Assembly (NCBI GenBank): GCA_902546765.1
Contig: CACCLG010000003.1
Span: 1 to 64,000, forward strand
From: an uncultured Pelagibacteraceae bacterium
GTDB lineage: Bacteria; Pseudomonadota; Alphaproteobacteria; Pelagibacterales; Pelagibacteraceae
Direction of reading: 5' to 3'
DNA: 64,000 nucleotides
Part shown: positions 43,003 to 52,715 of the stretch, one piece after another
Layout of the letters: each line of letters starts with the position of its first letter
Position numbering within the stretch: position 1 is the first letter of the stretch
The notes under the pieces: generated by a model
What the model was told of the DNA's origin: nothing
What the model saw: only the letters and a program-made list of their open reading frames with translations
Databases searched by the model: none
Program-made: the position numbers and the translations under genes

Positions 43003-43830
43003 TTAATAATTACTTTTTCGACTAGCACCTTTATAAAAAATTTCTTGAAGATTATCGTTTTCTTGTTTTTTAATTTTTATATCTTTTTCATTTAACAATG
43101 ATTTTGGCCTTCCTATTTTTTTATGAAAATTAAATTTATCTTCTCCTCTTGCCAATTGAACACTATTTTTTCCTATCACTTGTTTTACATTGCTTCCTAT
43201 ATAACTTTGAATTACAAAACCTATCCTTCTATCATTACTCTTATTAATACCAGATCCATGAACTGTTTTTGGATGATGTAAAGACATTTGTCCTGCAGAC
43301 AGTATTAACGCCTTTGTTTCTTTTTTTGGAACATCATTCACTGTTTGACCTCTAGTCAAAAGATTTCCCTCATTAAATTTTTGATCATGGTCTTTGAGGT
43401 TATCTTTATGAGATCCCGACCACATTCTCATACATCCATTGTGTTCATTTGAGTCTGTTATAGCAACCCATGCAGTAACCCAATTATAAGGCTCTAATCC
43501 AATGTACTTTGCATCCTGATGATAACTTACAAATCCTTTTTCCTTTGGATTTTTTATAAATAACGTTGTCCCACAAACTAGAATATCTTTGCCAATTAAG
43601 GATTGTACTGCATCTAATATTTTTGAATTGTGCGTTAATTCATCAAGCAAAGGGGAGATAAGATGTGCATTGTATCTTCCTGCTTTTTCTAATTCTCCAG
43701 GCAATCTTTTTTCAATAGTTTCAATTTCATTTCTAATTTCTTTTGCTTTGTCTTTTGAAAAAATATTTATAGGCGAAACAAACCCCTCATCCTTGTATTG
43801 TTGAAGTTGATTTGAGGAAAGATAAGTCAT
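43003..43830 (-). CDS. Phytanoyl-CoA dioxygenase (PhyH) family protein
   Basis: An Fe(II)/2-oxoglutarate oxygenase. The iron ligands are HxD in SYHQDAKYIG and the distal His in HHPKTVHGSG; a 2-oxoglutarate Arg follows in NDRRIGFVIQ. I start at ATG 43830 (MTYLSSNQLQQYKDEGF), which fits the family; a longer frame to 43881 would overlap the divergent MOSC gene. Family members include PhnY-type phosphonate oxygenases and others; the substrate is unknown. An HD-domain protein with PhnZ-like ligands lies 7 kb away at 50677. Confidence 0.85.
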   Translation of the reverse strand: MTYLSSNQLQQYKDEGFVSPINIFSKDKAKEIRNEIETIEKRLPGELEKAGRYNAHLISPLLDELTHNSKILDAVQSLIGKDILVCGTTLFIKNPKEKGFVSYHQDAKYIGLEPYNWVTAWVAITDSNEHNGCMRMWSGSHKDNLKDHDQKFNEGNLLTRGQTVNDVPKKETKALILSAGQMSLHHPKTVHGSGINKSNDRRIGFVIQSYIGSNVKQVIGKNSVQLARGEDKFNFHKKIGRPKSLLNEKDIKIKKQENDNLQEIFYKGASRKSNY

Positions 43831-43840
43831 ACTATTTTGA

Positions 43841-44287
43841 ATGCCTGAAGTTATTAAAATTGGAATTACAGAAAAAAACAATCAAAAAATTCAAGAAGTT
43901 AAAACAGTTAAAGTAATTGCAAATCAAGGCATAGTAGGGGATAGGCATTTCAAAGAATTTAACGACCCATTTAATCAATTATCTCTAATAGAGTCTGAGA
44001 ACATTGATTATTACAATATTAAATACGGTTTAAATATTCCATATATAGATTTTAGAAGAAATATAATTACCAAAGGAATTAAACTGAACGATTTGGTTGG
44101 AAAAAAACTAAAAATTGGATCTGTTGAAGTTGAGGGTATGGATTTATGTAGACCCTGCAGACATCTTAATGAGTCATTAAATCAAGATAATGTTTTAAAG
44201 GAATTTTTAAGAAAAGGTGGTCTTAGATGTCAGATTTTAACATCTTCAAGTATAAATATTGGAGATAAAATTGAGGTTCTAGATTAA
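43841..44287 (+). CDS. MOSC domain protein
   Basis: A 148-residue MOSC protein (Moco sulfurase C-terminal-like domain): GIVGDRHFKEFNDPFNQLSL, VPYIDFRRNI-type IPYIDFRRNIITKGI, and the Cys motif MDLCRPCRHLNESL. MOSC proteins bind molybdenum cofactor or deliver sulfur. It belongs to the Mo theme of the window although it stands 9 kb beyond moeA. Ten bp separate it from the divergent PhyH gene. Confidence 0.88.
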   Translation: MPEVIKIGITEKNNQKIQEVKTVKVIANQGIVGDRHFKEFNDPFNQLSLIESENIDYYNIKYGLNIPYIDFRRNIITKGIKLNDLVGKKLKIGSVEVEGMDLCRPCRHLNESLNQDNVLKEFLRKGGLRCQILTSSSINIGDKIEVLD

Positions 44288-44294
44288 TTGAATT

Positions 44295-45608
44295 TTATCC
44301 AAAAGTTTTTTGAGTTTCATTAGCATTTGAATTTTGATCTAGTGTTGCGGGTGCATCAGGATCCAACTCTAATCCAGCAGGAGTAATAGTTGCTGGTACT
44401 GGGGTAAAAGTTGAGTCTGGATTTTCAACAGTTTCTCTCACTCTCATTCTATAAAGTCCGAATGCTCCAATTAAACTATGAATTAATATTAAAAAAACAA
44501 AAAAACCGTTTAAGCCAAACCAACCCATAAAGATAGAGCAAAGAATTGGACCACTTATTGCACCAAAACCAAAAATTAATTGTAAACCACCTCCTGCTGC
44601 TACAAATTTTGATTTTGGAACATAATCATTTGTATGCGCAAGGTTTAAAGAAAATAATGGAAGACATAAACTTGCATATAATCCAACAGCTATAAAAAAT
44701 ATTATTTTTTTAAGGGCTAATTCATTCATGTAATAAATATTTTGCAATGGATCGTTTGCGGTAAGAATTGATAAAAGCGCTAAGGCAGAACTCCCAAAAG
44801 TTGTAATAACTATAACTGTTCGTCTATCATATTTATCAGACAGATATCCAATAGGACCTTGACCAAGCACACCAGCAATTGTTGCAATAAATAAAAGCAC
44901 TGATGTTTCTAAAAGAGATAATTTTGCAAGTGTAGCATAAACTGAAATTAAAGAAAAAAACGCAGCGTGTATTACACCAGTAAAAAAAGAACTAAAAGCC
45001 CCAAGTGGTGAAATTTTATATAATTCATTTATACTTATTGTTTCTATTTTTTTGAATTTTGGAGCAGGTCTTTTTGTTAATAAAATTGGAACAAGAGCTA
45101 TAGATAATAACACCGATACTAAAATAAATGGTTCGTAGTTTTGAGGTTCGCTGACATTTAGTAATAACATACCAATTGCCAAGCCAAAAAATAAAACCAT
45201 CATGTAAGCTGAAAGTAATTGACCTCTATTTTTATTTGTAGCTCTGTCATTAAGCCAACTTTCAGTTACCACATAACAGCTGACTAAACTTATTCCCGTT
45301 ACAAATCTACTTACCGTCCACATTATTGGATTAACATAAACAACAGCCAACAACGCACTTAAAGATGCAAGTGATGCAAAAGCTGCAAATACTCTTATAT
45401 GGCCAACTTTTGATACAAAATTAGGAGTAGTTTTCGACCCGACAAAATAACCTACAAAGTATCCAGACATAAAGATACCAGTTGTTAAAACACTAAAACC
45501 CTCAAGAACAGATCTAATGCCCATCAATTGCATCTGCAATCCATGAGCAATCATCATTACCCCTATCCCCATAAAAAGAGCCCATGACTTTTTTACTTCT
45601 TTTTGCAT
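44295..45608 (-). CDS. MFS transporter
   Basis: A 437-residue major facilitator with about twelve helices: SGYFVGYFVGSKTTP with SRFVTGISLVSCYVVTESWL early, IGYLSDKYDRRTVIV in the middle. Pro-rich C-terminal tail (PVPATITPAGLELDPD) is cytoplasmic or disordered. Similar proteins (YfkF/YcaD-type) are drug or sugar exporters; the substrate is unknown. The 3' end abuts that of the MOSC gene, and the DMT gene is 31 bp upstream on the same strand. Confidence 0.85.
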   Translation of the reverse strand: MQKEVKKSWALFMGIGVMMIAHGLQMQLMGIRSVLEGFSVLTTGIFMSGYFVGYFVGSKTTPNFVSKVGHIRVFAAFASLASLSALLAVVYVNPIMWTVSRFVTGISLVSCYVVTESWLNDRATNKNRGQLLSAYMMVLFFGLAIGMLLLNVSEPQNYEPFILVSVLLSIALVPILLTKRPAPKFKKIETISINELYKISPLGAFSSFFTGVIHAAFFSLISVYATLAKLSLLETSVLLFIATIAGVLGQGPIGYLSDKYDRRTVIVITTFGSSALALLSILTANDPLQNIYYMNELALKKIIFFIAVGLYASLCLPLFSLNLAHTNDYVPKSKFVAAGGGLQLIFGFGAISGPILCSIFMGWFGLNGFFVFLILIHSLIGAFGLYRMRVRETVENPDSTFTPVPATITPAGLELDPDAPATLDQNSNANETQKTFG

Positions 45609-45639
45609 TTATATATTTACTGTCAGTTAAATCTGGCGG

Positions 45640-46515
45640 CTAAATAGTTTTGGTTTGTGTTTTTTTTATGGCTAATAATGAATGAATTGCAATTGTAATT
45701 ATAATTACAATCCCCCCTAATATAGTTTGAGTTGAGGGTTGTTCTTTAATAATCAGCCAGACCCATATTGGTCCAATAATGGTTTCTAAAAGAAAAAACA
45801 GGTTAACTTCAGCTGCAGTTATAAATCTTGGAGCTATAGTCACTAAAACAAATGGTATTGCAACACACATAACACACATAATAGGTATAAAAATCATATC
45901 TGTACCAACAAGGGCAAAGTCTTTAACGAAGAAAAAGGCAAATATAGCAACACATAATTTACCAATTACTGCAGAAGGGACTAAATCGGTAGATTTTGCA
46001 TATCTTGCTAAATTAGCATTACAGGCTAATCCAAAAGCAGTAATTAAACCAAAAAGGTCACCATAGAAATTACCAATACTTAATGAGTCGTAGAATATGT
46101 AAACACATGCTGTAAAGGTGATGATTATTGCAAACCAGGTTTTTTTTTCAGGTTTTTCTTTTAGAAATATTGCTCCTAATATCGCTGAAAGCATTGGGGC
46201 AAGCGCTATCATTAATAATGTATTTGCTACATTGGTATTTTGAATTGAGATTATAAAAGTAATATTACAAATCGAAAAACTAATTATATAAAATAATCCT
46301 GGATAACCAATTTTAAACAAAGCATTAAAAAAATTTTTTTTGTAAAAAATTATAAGACCAAAAAGTACAACTAAAAAAGGAATTGCTCCTCTATAAAAAA
46401 GCATGCCCCAAGTTTCTATGTTAGATAATCTTATAAAAAGAGAATCTGGTGTTATAAACATAACACCAATAAAAGCCATTAAAGAGCCTTTTTGCTGATT
46501 TGTGAGATTTTTCAA
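45640..46515 (-). CDS. EamA/DMT-family transporter
   Basis: A 291-residue transporter with about ten helices and two EamA repeats. Features are GVMFITPDSLFIRLSNIETW, FLKEKPEKKTWFAIIITFTA and FFLLETIIGPIWVWLIIKEQ. It overlaps the gshB start region by 4 bases (ATGA), so it may be co-translated with glutathione synthesis. A substrate such as a glutathione-related thiol or amino acid is possible but unsupported. Confidence 0.87.
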   Translation of the reverse strand: MKNLTNQQKGSLMAFIGVMFITPDSLFIRLSNIETWGMLFYRGAIPFLVVLFGLIIFYKKNFFNALFKIGYPGLFYIISFSICNITFIISIQNTNVANTLLMIALAPMLSAILGAIFLKEKPEKKTWFAIIITFTACVYIFYDSLSIGNFYGDLFGLITAFGLACNANLARYAKSTDLVPSAVIGKLCVAIFAFFFVKDFALVGTDMIFIPIMCVMCVAIPFVLVTIAPRFITAAEVNLFFLLETIIGPIWVWLIIKEQPSTQTILGGIVIIITIAIHSLLAIKKTQTKTI

Positions 46516-47441
46516 GCTCTCAAACCTTTCCAGAAATAATCTGCAAGGTTTATATTTGATAAATCAAAAAAAGTTTTTAAGCCTGTAGGCGAGGTAACGT
46601 TTATATCTCCATTTAATTTTTCATCAATAAAATCAATTCCTGCAAAATATATGTCCTCTTTTATTAGGTCTTTAGCAATTATTTTTGAAATTTTTATTTC
46701 TTTTTTTGTTAATTTAATCAATTTTGGTTTCGCGCCTTTGCTCATATTACTTAAAATTGATCCAGCTTTTGGTACTCTTGAAATACAGCCACAAATCTTA
46801 CCATTGATTATAAAAACTCTTTTATCTCCAAGTTTTATTTTTGGTAAAAATTTTTGACACATTATGTGTCCGTGTTTTTTAATAAACTTTAAAATAAGTT
46901 TTTTGTTTAGTTTATTATTTATGTAAATAATATCATTACCGCTGTAACTATGAATTGGTTTAAGTATTATTTTTTTGTATTTTTTATAAAAATGCAAAAT
47001 ATCCTCTACTTTTTTTGTAAATATTGTATCAGGCATAAAATCAATAAATTTCATTGAGTATAATTTTTCAGAAATATTTCTTATAGAAGTAGGGTTATTA
47101 ATAACTCGAACTTTATTTTTAATAGTATCTAAAATGTAGGTTGTAGATATATATTCAAGATTGAAGGGCGGGTCTTGACGAACTAAAATAAATTTTACTT
47201 TGGATAAATCAATATATGTTTTTTTAATAATCTTAAAAAATTTTTTTTTAGAGTAATCAATTTTAATAAAACTTCCATTTGCAAAAACTTTTTTATTTTT
47301 AATTGATAGATTTTTTGGTTCATAATAAAAGATTTTATAGCCTTTATTTTCACCACTTTTTGCAAGAAATATACTTGTATCTGTTAATGGATTTAAGTTA
47401 TTTAAGTTATTACCTTGAACAGCAATAATTTTATTGGTCAT
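46512..47441 (-). CDS. gshB: Glutathione synthetase
   Basis: ATP-grasp ligase joining gamma-glutamylcysteine and glycine. 309 residues: IAVQGNNLNNLNPLTDTSIF at the N terminus, VRQDPPFNLEYIS, NNPTSIRNISEKLYSMKFID, the ATP-grasp loop LKPIHSYSGNDI and the C-terminal region FAGIDFIDEKLNGDINVTSP with the metal-binding Asn. Glycine is its co-substrate, which connects it with the glycine cycle genes. Overlaps gshA by 11 bases. Confidence 0.93.
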   Translation of the reverse strand: MTNKIIAVQGNNLNNLNPLTDTSIFLAKSGENKGYKIFYYEPKNLSIKNKKVFANGSFIKIDYSKKKFFKIIKKTYIDLSKVKFILVRQDPPFNLEYISTTYILDTIKNKVRVINNPTSIRNISEKLYSMKFIDFMPDTIFTKKVEDILHFYKKYKKIILKPIHSYSGNDIIYINNKLNKKLILKFIKKHGHIMCQKFLPKIKLGDKRVFIINGKICGCISRVPKAGSILSNMSKGAKPKLIKLTKKEIKISKIIAKDLIKEDIYFAGIDFIDEKLNGDINVTSPTGLKTFFDLSNINLADYFWKGLRA

Positions 47442-48726
47442 ATAAGTTTGCTAAATTCTCATCTTTAGAAAATTTATACAACATATGATCTGCATTTGTT
47501 TTTTTATTTTCAATAATTCTAAATAAATGATCTATAAATTTTTCCTCGTTCATACCTTTCTTGTTAAGTATATTTCTGTTTGTTAGTCCTTTTTTAGAAA
47601 TATTTAATATTATTGAGGACCAATACAATAGATCTTTGCCCATCAGAGGAGTAGATAGTCCTTTTTTTGGAGCATTGCTGTAAGCCTCTAAAACCTCATT
47701 TACATCCCATTTTTTCACAACCTCTAATGCTTCATCTAAATTTCCATAAAGCAGCCCTGTATTGAAAGCAGGACCAGAGCATAAACAATCCCAACCACAA
47801 GCATCCATAGATCTTAACTCAATATATTTCTTCAATCTATTTTCTGTAAATATGGTTCCAAGATGCGTACTCAATTCTGCCTCTGTTGGTTGTAAATTTT
47901 TAATCTCATTTATTTTTCCATCCATAAAGTCCTTAAATATATATTTTTTTCCTGAAATATATTTTCCATCAGATTGGATAAATAATAATGGAATACTCAT
48001 TATAAATTCAGCATAATTTTCAAAATTTACTTTTTCTAAAAAAAATTTAGGGAGACCACCACGTGACGTTTGTTGCCATACATGCGATCTGTATGAAAAG
48101 TAATTACTATTTTTTTTTTCAATAATTGATGAATTTGCAAATAAAGCAATATTAATTGGAACTAAATAATTTGCTAACTTAAACTTTTTTGAAAAATCTT
48201 CTTCAGAAGTATAATCAATGTTTAATTGTGTACCACATGTTCTATACATCATATCTAAACTTAATGCTCCACCTTCAGGCATGTCTTTAGTCATGACTTC
48301 ATATCTTTGTTTTGGGTTGTTTGGTATTTCTGAAAGTTTGGATATAGGATCAAATCCCGCGCTTATAATTCGAAAGTTAAGTTTTTCTAAAACTTGTTTT
48401 AATTCAAATAAATACTCATGAGACTCTGAACATGCTTCATGAATATTACTTAGTTTTGCTCCAGATAATTCAATCTGATTTCCCGGCTCAAGTGTAATAT
48501 TTTTGTCTTTTTTGCAAAGTCCAATTAATTTATCATTTTCCTTAACTGGCTTCCAACCAAACTCATAGAGATGGTCAAACATTTTTATTATAGACGTATA
48601 ATCAATTCTCTTGTCATCTTTTTTATTAAATATAAATTTTTCATGTTCAACACCAATTTTAAGATTTCCCTCTTCTTTGATGCCATCTTCAAAATATTTA
48701 ATAATTTGATTTTTGTTATTTATCAT
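47431..48726 (-). CDS. gshA: Glutamate-cysteine ligase (GCS2, plant type)
   Basis: Makes gamma-glutamylcysteine. The 431-residue protein is of the GCS2 (plant/alphaproteobacterial) type: IGVEHEKFIF near residue 25, EPGNQIELSGA with catalytic Glu, MYRTCGTQLNIDYTSEEDF and RSHVWQQTSRGG, ending in ELRSMDACGW-type motif. It is followed by gshB, in the usual order gshA-gshB-DMT on the minus strand. Confidence 0.93.
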   Translation of the reverse strand: MINNKNQIIKYFEDGIKEEGNLKIGVEHEKFIFNKKDDKRIDYTSIIKMFDHLYEFGWKPVKENDKLIGLCKKDKNITLEPGNQIELSGAKLSNIHEACSESHEYLFELKQVLEKLNFRIISAGFDPISKLSEIPNNPKQRYEVMTKDMPEGGALSLDMMYRTCGTQLNIDYTSEEDFSKKFKLANYLVPINIALFANSSIIEKKNSNYFSYRSHVWQQTSRGGLPKFFLEKVNFENYAEFIMSIPLLFIQSDGKYISGKKYIFKDFMDGKINEIKNLQPTEAELSTHLGTIFTENRLKKYIELRSMDACGWDCLCSGPAFNTGLLYGNLDEALEVVKKWDVNEVLEAYSNAPKKGLSTPLMGKDLLYWSSIILNISKKGLTNRNILNKKGMNEEKFIDHLFRIIENKKTNADHMLYKFSKDENLANLYDQ

Positions 48727-48727
48727 T

Positions 48728-50665
48728 TTAATTACTTATACCTTTTAAATAATCATTTATCTCATTAATACTAGATATTTTGTTTGAACATGTCTGATTT
48801 TTACAAATTACAACACCTGAATCAGTGTCATTCTCAGTGTTGTGTATAAATATAGCTCTATCAAAATAGTTTTTTAATAAATAATTTTTTATCTCTTTGT
48901 TGTCGCCATAAAATGTAAATGAAATAGTTTCGTGATACATATCTAAAGCTTTAACAAAGCTAAACATTTGAGAAAAATTTGAGTTTAAAACTTGGTGAAA
49001 TGATTGTTGAAGTATACGTGATTTTTCAGACCAGTGTTTATCTTTTGTTATGTAATATAATTTATTTATTTGAGTTAAATAAACACTGTTACCGTTAGGT
49101 ATATTATTATCATTTAAATCAACGGGACTAACGAAAAGATCATTTTTTTTGATAGGATTTTTTTGAAGTAGTTTTGATTTGTCATCATAAAACATACCCC
49201 ATGCTTCAACCATTAGTTTGGAAGCTTCATCCAAATATTCTTTTTTTCCCTCAATTTCGTACAAATTTAATAATAATTTTGAGTAAAAGACATAATCTTC
49301 TAGAAAAACATCAATTTCTTCTGACTGATAGCAATGAAATATTTTGTCTGACATTTTCTCTTTAAGTATTTTGAACTTTTGAAAAGCAATTTCTTTAATA
49401 TTCTCATCTTCCAAAACAACAGATGCATTTAATAAAGCTGTAATTAAAAAGGCATTTTGATCTGTTTGAGATTTATCATCAAATAATGGTTTAACTCTTT
49501 TGTTTCTGATTTGAATTAAATTATTCTCTGCTCTTGAAATTATTTCTTTTTCTTTTTCATCCAAATCACTATTTTGCTCAACAAGAATATTTTTTCCCTC
49601 AAAATTACCTTCATTAGTTATTAAGTATTTTTTGGCAAATATATCTAAATTATTTTGTAAAATCTTACTTAATTCATCGAAAGACCATGTATAAAATTTT
49701 CCCTCCACACCTTCACTGTCAGCATCATATGCAGATCCATATAATCCGATATCATTTACAAATTCTGTATTTATATAGTTTATCGTTTGAGTTAATTTTT
49801 TTTTAAAATAATCAGATTTTGTTCTCTGATAAAATTTTGACAAAAGACTTACAAACTGAATGTTATCGTAGAGCATTTTTTCAAAATGAGGGATAATCCA
49901 TTTATCATCAACTGTATATCTAGCTATGCCTCCTGACAATTGATCGTAAATTCCTTTTGAACAAATATTTTTTAATAACGTCTCTACTGGTTTAAGATAT
50001 TTTTCATCATTAGTTTTTAAATAGAAATAAAACATGGCATCAAATAAATAAAATTGGGGAAATTTTGGAGCACCTTTGAAACTTCCATATTTTTCATCTA
50101 AATATGAAATAATTTTATCTACAAAAGGTAAAAGAGGTTGATTTAAAACTGCAGATCTTTGATTAATTTTAGAAAAAATATCCTGCATTTGTGATGCTTG
50201 AGCAATTATTTTTTCTCTATTATCCCTATAAACATCTGAGACATTGTTTAAAACTTTTCTAAAATCAGGTCTTCCTTGCATTTCTATTGGAGGAAAATAA
50301 GTTCCTCCTGTAAAAGGAACACCGTTTTCATCTAAAAACATTGAAAGAGGCCATCCTCCTTGTGTACCAGTTAAAATTGACAAGCTTCTCTGGAACACAT
50401 AGTCAAGATCTGGTCTTTCTTCTCTATCAACTTTAATATTTATAAATTTTTCATTCATTATTTTTGCTGTTTCTTCATTTTCAAAACTTTCATGAGCCAT
50501 AACATGGCACCAATGACAACTGGCATAACCAACACTTAGAAAAATAGGTTTTTTTTCATCTTTAGCTAATTTTAAAGTATCACTTTTCCAGGGATACCAA
50601 TCAACAGGATTATTTTCGTGTTGTTTTAGATACGGACTTTTCTCAGTGGCAAGTCGATTAGTCAT
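48728..50665 (-). CDS. YyaL-like thioredoxin-domain protein (DUF255)
   Basis: A 645-residue protein: an N-terminal thioredoxin-like domain with the CxxC in SVGYASCHWCHVMAHESF, then a six-hairpin-like helical domain with FHFEKMLYDN-type IPHFEKMLYDNIQ, LYGSAYDADSEGVEGKFYTW and DDKSQTDQNAFLITALLNAS. DUF255 proteins are widespread, unassigned enzymes that combine a redox domain with a sugar-binding-like barrel. It abuts gshA (1 bp) in the same direction. Confidence 0.92.
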   Translation of the reverse strand: MTNRLATEKSPYLKQHENNPVDWYPWKSDTLKLAKDEKKPIFLSVGYASCHWCHVMAHESFENEETAKIMNEKFINIKVDREERPDLDYVFQRSLSILTGTQGGWPLSMFLDENGVPFTGGTYFPPIEMQGRPDFRKVLNNVSDVYRDNREKIIAQASQMQDIFSKINQRSAVLNQPLLPFVDKIISYLDEKYGSFKGAPKFPQFYLFDAMFYFYLKTNDEKYLKPVETLLKNICSKGIYDQLSGGIARYTVDDKWIIPHFEKMLYDNIQFVSLLSKFYQRTKSDYFKKKLTQTINYINTEFVNDIGLYGSAYDADSEGVEGKFYTWSFDELSKILQNNLDIFAKKYLITNEGNFEGKNILVEQNSDLDEKEKEIISRAENNLIQIRNKRVKPLFDDKSQTDQNAFLITALLNASVVLEDENIKEIAFQKFKILKEKMSDKIFHCYQSEEIDVFLEDYVFYSKLLLNLYEIEGKKEYLDEASKLMVEAWGMFYDDKSKLLQKNPIKKNDLFVSPVDLNDNNIPNGNSVYLTQINKLYYITKDKHWSEKSRILQQSFHQVLNSNFSQMFSFVKALDMYHETISFTFYGDNKEIKNYLLKNYFDRAIFIHNTENDTDSGVVICKNQTCSNKISSINEINDYLKGISN

Positions 50666-50676
50666 ATTTAAGAATT

Positions 50677-51234
50677 CTAGTGATGATAAAAAGGATCTCT
50701 TGAAAATATTTTCCTTACCATGGGCTCAAATTCTTTTAATGTCATTGATTTGTAATCTGGATCAAAGGAACATTGGTCGTAATTTTCACAAAAATCAACG
50801 GTTGCTTGATAATATTTATGATCTTTATATCTCTCTCTAGCATTTTTATCTCCACCCAAATGCTCTGCTGAATAATAAGTTTGAAATAAACCATGTTTTT
50901 CAATGATCCAATGTGTTTTTTCAGATACATAAGGTCTTAATATTGATGCAGCGTATTGAGAGTGATTCATTGGAGCTAACTCATCTCCAATATCATGTAA
51001 TAAAGTTGCAACAATCATTTCCTCGCTCTCGCCATTTTTAAATGCTCTAGTAGCTGATTGTAAAGAATGTTCTAATCTTGAAACTTTATATCCCTCAAGT
51101 GTGCTATCTAGTTTTGCAAGATAGTTTAAAATTCTATCTGCAGTTTTTCTTTCATATTCTTTTTCGTGTTTCTCTAAAAGTGCATAATCCTCTTTGGTTC
51201 CATGCTTCATTTCAGTAAAACTTACTTTTTTCAT
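50677..51234 (-). CDS. HD-domain protein with PhnZ/MIOX-type diiron ligands
   Basis: A 185-residue HD-superfamily protein. Candidate metal ligands in order are His56 (RLEHSLQSAT), His80-Asp81 (TLLHDIGDE), His91 (MNHSQYAAS), His114 (IIEKHGLF) and Asp153 (CENYDQCS), the six-ligand set and spacing of diiron oxygenases such as PhnZ and MIOX, rather than the four of a simple phosphohydrolase. Overlaps the purF stop by one base, so it is co-expressed with purine synthesis by position. PhnZ acts on 2-amino-1-hydroxyethylphosphonate; the actual substrate here is unknown. Confidence 0.8.
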   Translation of the reverse strand: MKKVSFTEMKHGTKEDYALLEKHEKEYERKTADRILNYLAKLDSTLEGYKVSRLEHSLQSATRAFKNGESEEMIVATLLHDIGDELAPMNHSQYAASILRPYVSEKTHWIIEKHGLFQTYYSAEHLGGDKNARERYKDHKYYQATVDFCENYDQCSFDPDYKSMTLKEFEPMVRKIFSRDPFYHH

Positions 51235-52715
51235 CAGTTATTTGAACCAGTACTTAAGAGTGATAATTGAGTAACTTTATCCCCACCTAATTCATCAATT
51301 ATTTTTACTGGATAATCACCAGTAAAATAATGATCTGTTAATTGAGGATAGTTATCATTTCTTTTTTCAAATCCCATGGCTTTATACAGCCCATCTAAAC
51401 TCAAAAATTTCAAACTTTGTGCACTTATAAATTCTTTTATTTCATCCACAGTTTTATTAGCAGCCAAAAGTTCTTTCTTTGTAGGAGTATCTACACCATA
51501 AAAATCAGGATATTTAATTTCAGGACAAGCAATTCTAACATGCACTTCTCTAGCTCCAACATCATATAGCATCTTAACAATTTTATATGAGGTCGTTCCT
51601 CTGACAAGTGAGTCATCAATTAATATTATTTTTTTATTTTTAATTACTGACAGGTTTGCATTTAATTTTAATTTTACTCCAAGGCTTCTAATTTGTTGAG
51701 AAGGCTCTATAAAAGTCCGTCCGACATAATGGTTTCTAATAAGACCTAAATCAAATTTTACTTTTTTCTCTTGGGCATACCCTAATGCTGCGGCATTTCC
51801 AGAGTCTGGCACCGGCACAACTAAATCAGCATCAAAATTATCTTCTTTCGCTAATTGCGCTCCAAAATTTTTTCTATACTCATAAGCAGTTTTTCCACTT
51901 AAAATACTATCGGGTCTTGAAAAATAAATGTATTCAAAAATACAAGGCCTTACTTTTTTTGGAGGAAAAGGTTTTAAACTTTGAAGTTCATCATTTTCAA
52001 CGTAAACGATTTCTCCATTTTCAACCTCTCTTATAAATTTTGCACCTATTATATCTAAAGCACATGTCTCTGAAGTAAAAACGTAAGAATTTTTTAACTT
52101 TCCAATAACGAGAGGACGAATTCCAAGTGGATCTCTAACTCCTATTAAGCTATTTTGAGTCATCATAACCAAAGCATATCCTCCTTGAATTTGAAATATA
52201 GCGTCAATTATTTTATCGATTGTCCGATCTCTTTTTGACTTTGCAATTAGTTTAACAATAGTTTCTGTGTCTGAAGTTGTGTAAAAGATTGATCCTTCTT
52301 CAACCATTTTATTTCTCAAAGTGATCGCGTTAGTTAAATTTCCATTGTGAGCTACACCAATACCCCCAGAATTTGTATCTGCAAAGAATGGTTGTACGTT
52401 TCTTAAGGCAGTGCCTCCTGTTGTTGAATATCTATTATGTCCAATTGCAAATTTTCCTGGTAAATTTTTTAAAACTTTTTCATCATTAAAATTGTCTCCT
52501 ACAAGACCAAATCTTTTTTCTGAATGATATTTTTTTCCATCAAATGAGACGATCCCACATCCTTCCTGACCCCTATGTTGCAGAGCATGCAAGCCTAAAG
52601 CTGTTAAGGTAGAAGCTTCTGGAGAGTTGCTTATTCCAAAAACACCGCACTCCTCCTTAATTTTTGGACTATATATCCTGAACTTTTTCTTTAGCGTCTT
52701 GATATTCTTTTTCAT
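51234..52715 (-). CDS. purF: Amidophosphoribosyltransferase
   Basis: First step of de novo purine synthesis: glutamine + PRPP to phosphoribosylamine. The 493-residue chain has a 22-residue leader before the autoprocessed nucleophile Cys in EECGVFGI, then HALQHRGQEGCGIV, GHNRYSTTGG and the PRPP motif IILIDDSLVRGTTS. The Cys-containing region DADLVVPVPDSG and RNHYVGRTFIEPSQQIR is typical. It overlaps the cvpA 3' end by 47 bases. The cvpA-purF pair is conserved in proteobacteria. Confidence 0.95.
   Translation of the reverse strand: MKKNIKTLKKKFRIYSPKIKEECGVFGISNSPEASTLTALGLHALQHRGQEGCGIVSFDGKKYHSEKRFGLVGDNFNDEKVLKNLPGKFAIGHNRYSTTGGTALRNVQPFFADTNSGGIGVAHNGNLTNAITLRNKMVEEGSIFYTTSDTETIVKLIAKSKRDRTIDKIIDAIFQIQGGYALVMMTQNSLIGVRDPLGIRPLVIGKLKNSYVFTSETCALDIIGAKFIREVENGEIVYVENDELQSLKPFPPKKVRPCIFEYIYFSRPDSILSGKTAYEYRKNFGAQLAKEDNFDADLVVPVPDSGNAAALGYAQEKKVKFDLGLIRNHYVGRTFIEPSQQIRSLGVKLKLNANLSVIKNKKIILIDDSLVRGTTSYKIVKMLYDVGAREVHVRIACPEIKYPDFYGVDTPTKKELLAANKTVDEIKEFISAQSLKFLSLDGLYKAMGFEKRNDNYPQLTDHYFTGDYPVKIIDELGGDKVTQLSLLSTGSNN

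Noticed and set aside
43831-43881. N-terminal extension of the PhyH protein
   Set aside because: The added residues are unlike the family and overlap the divergent MOSC start; the ATG at 43830 gives a normal N terminus.
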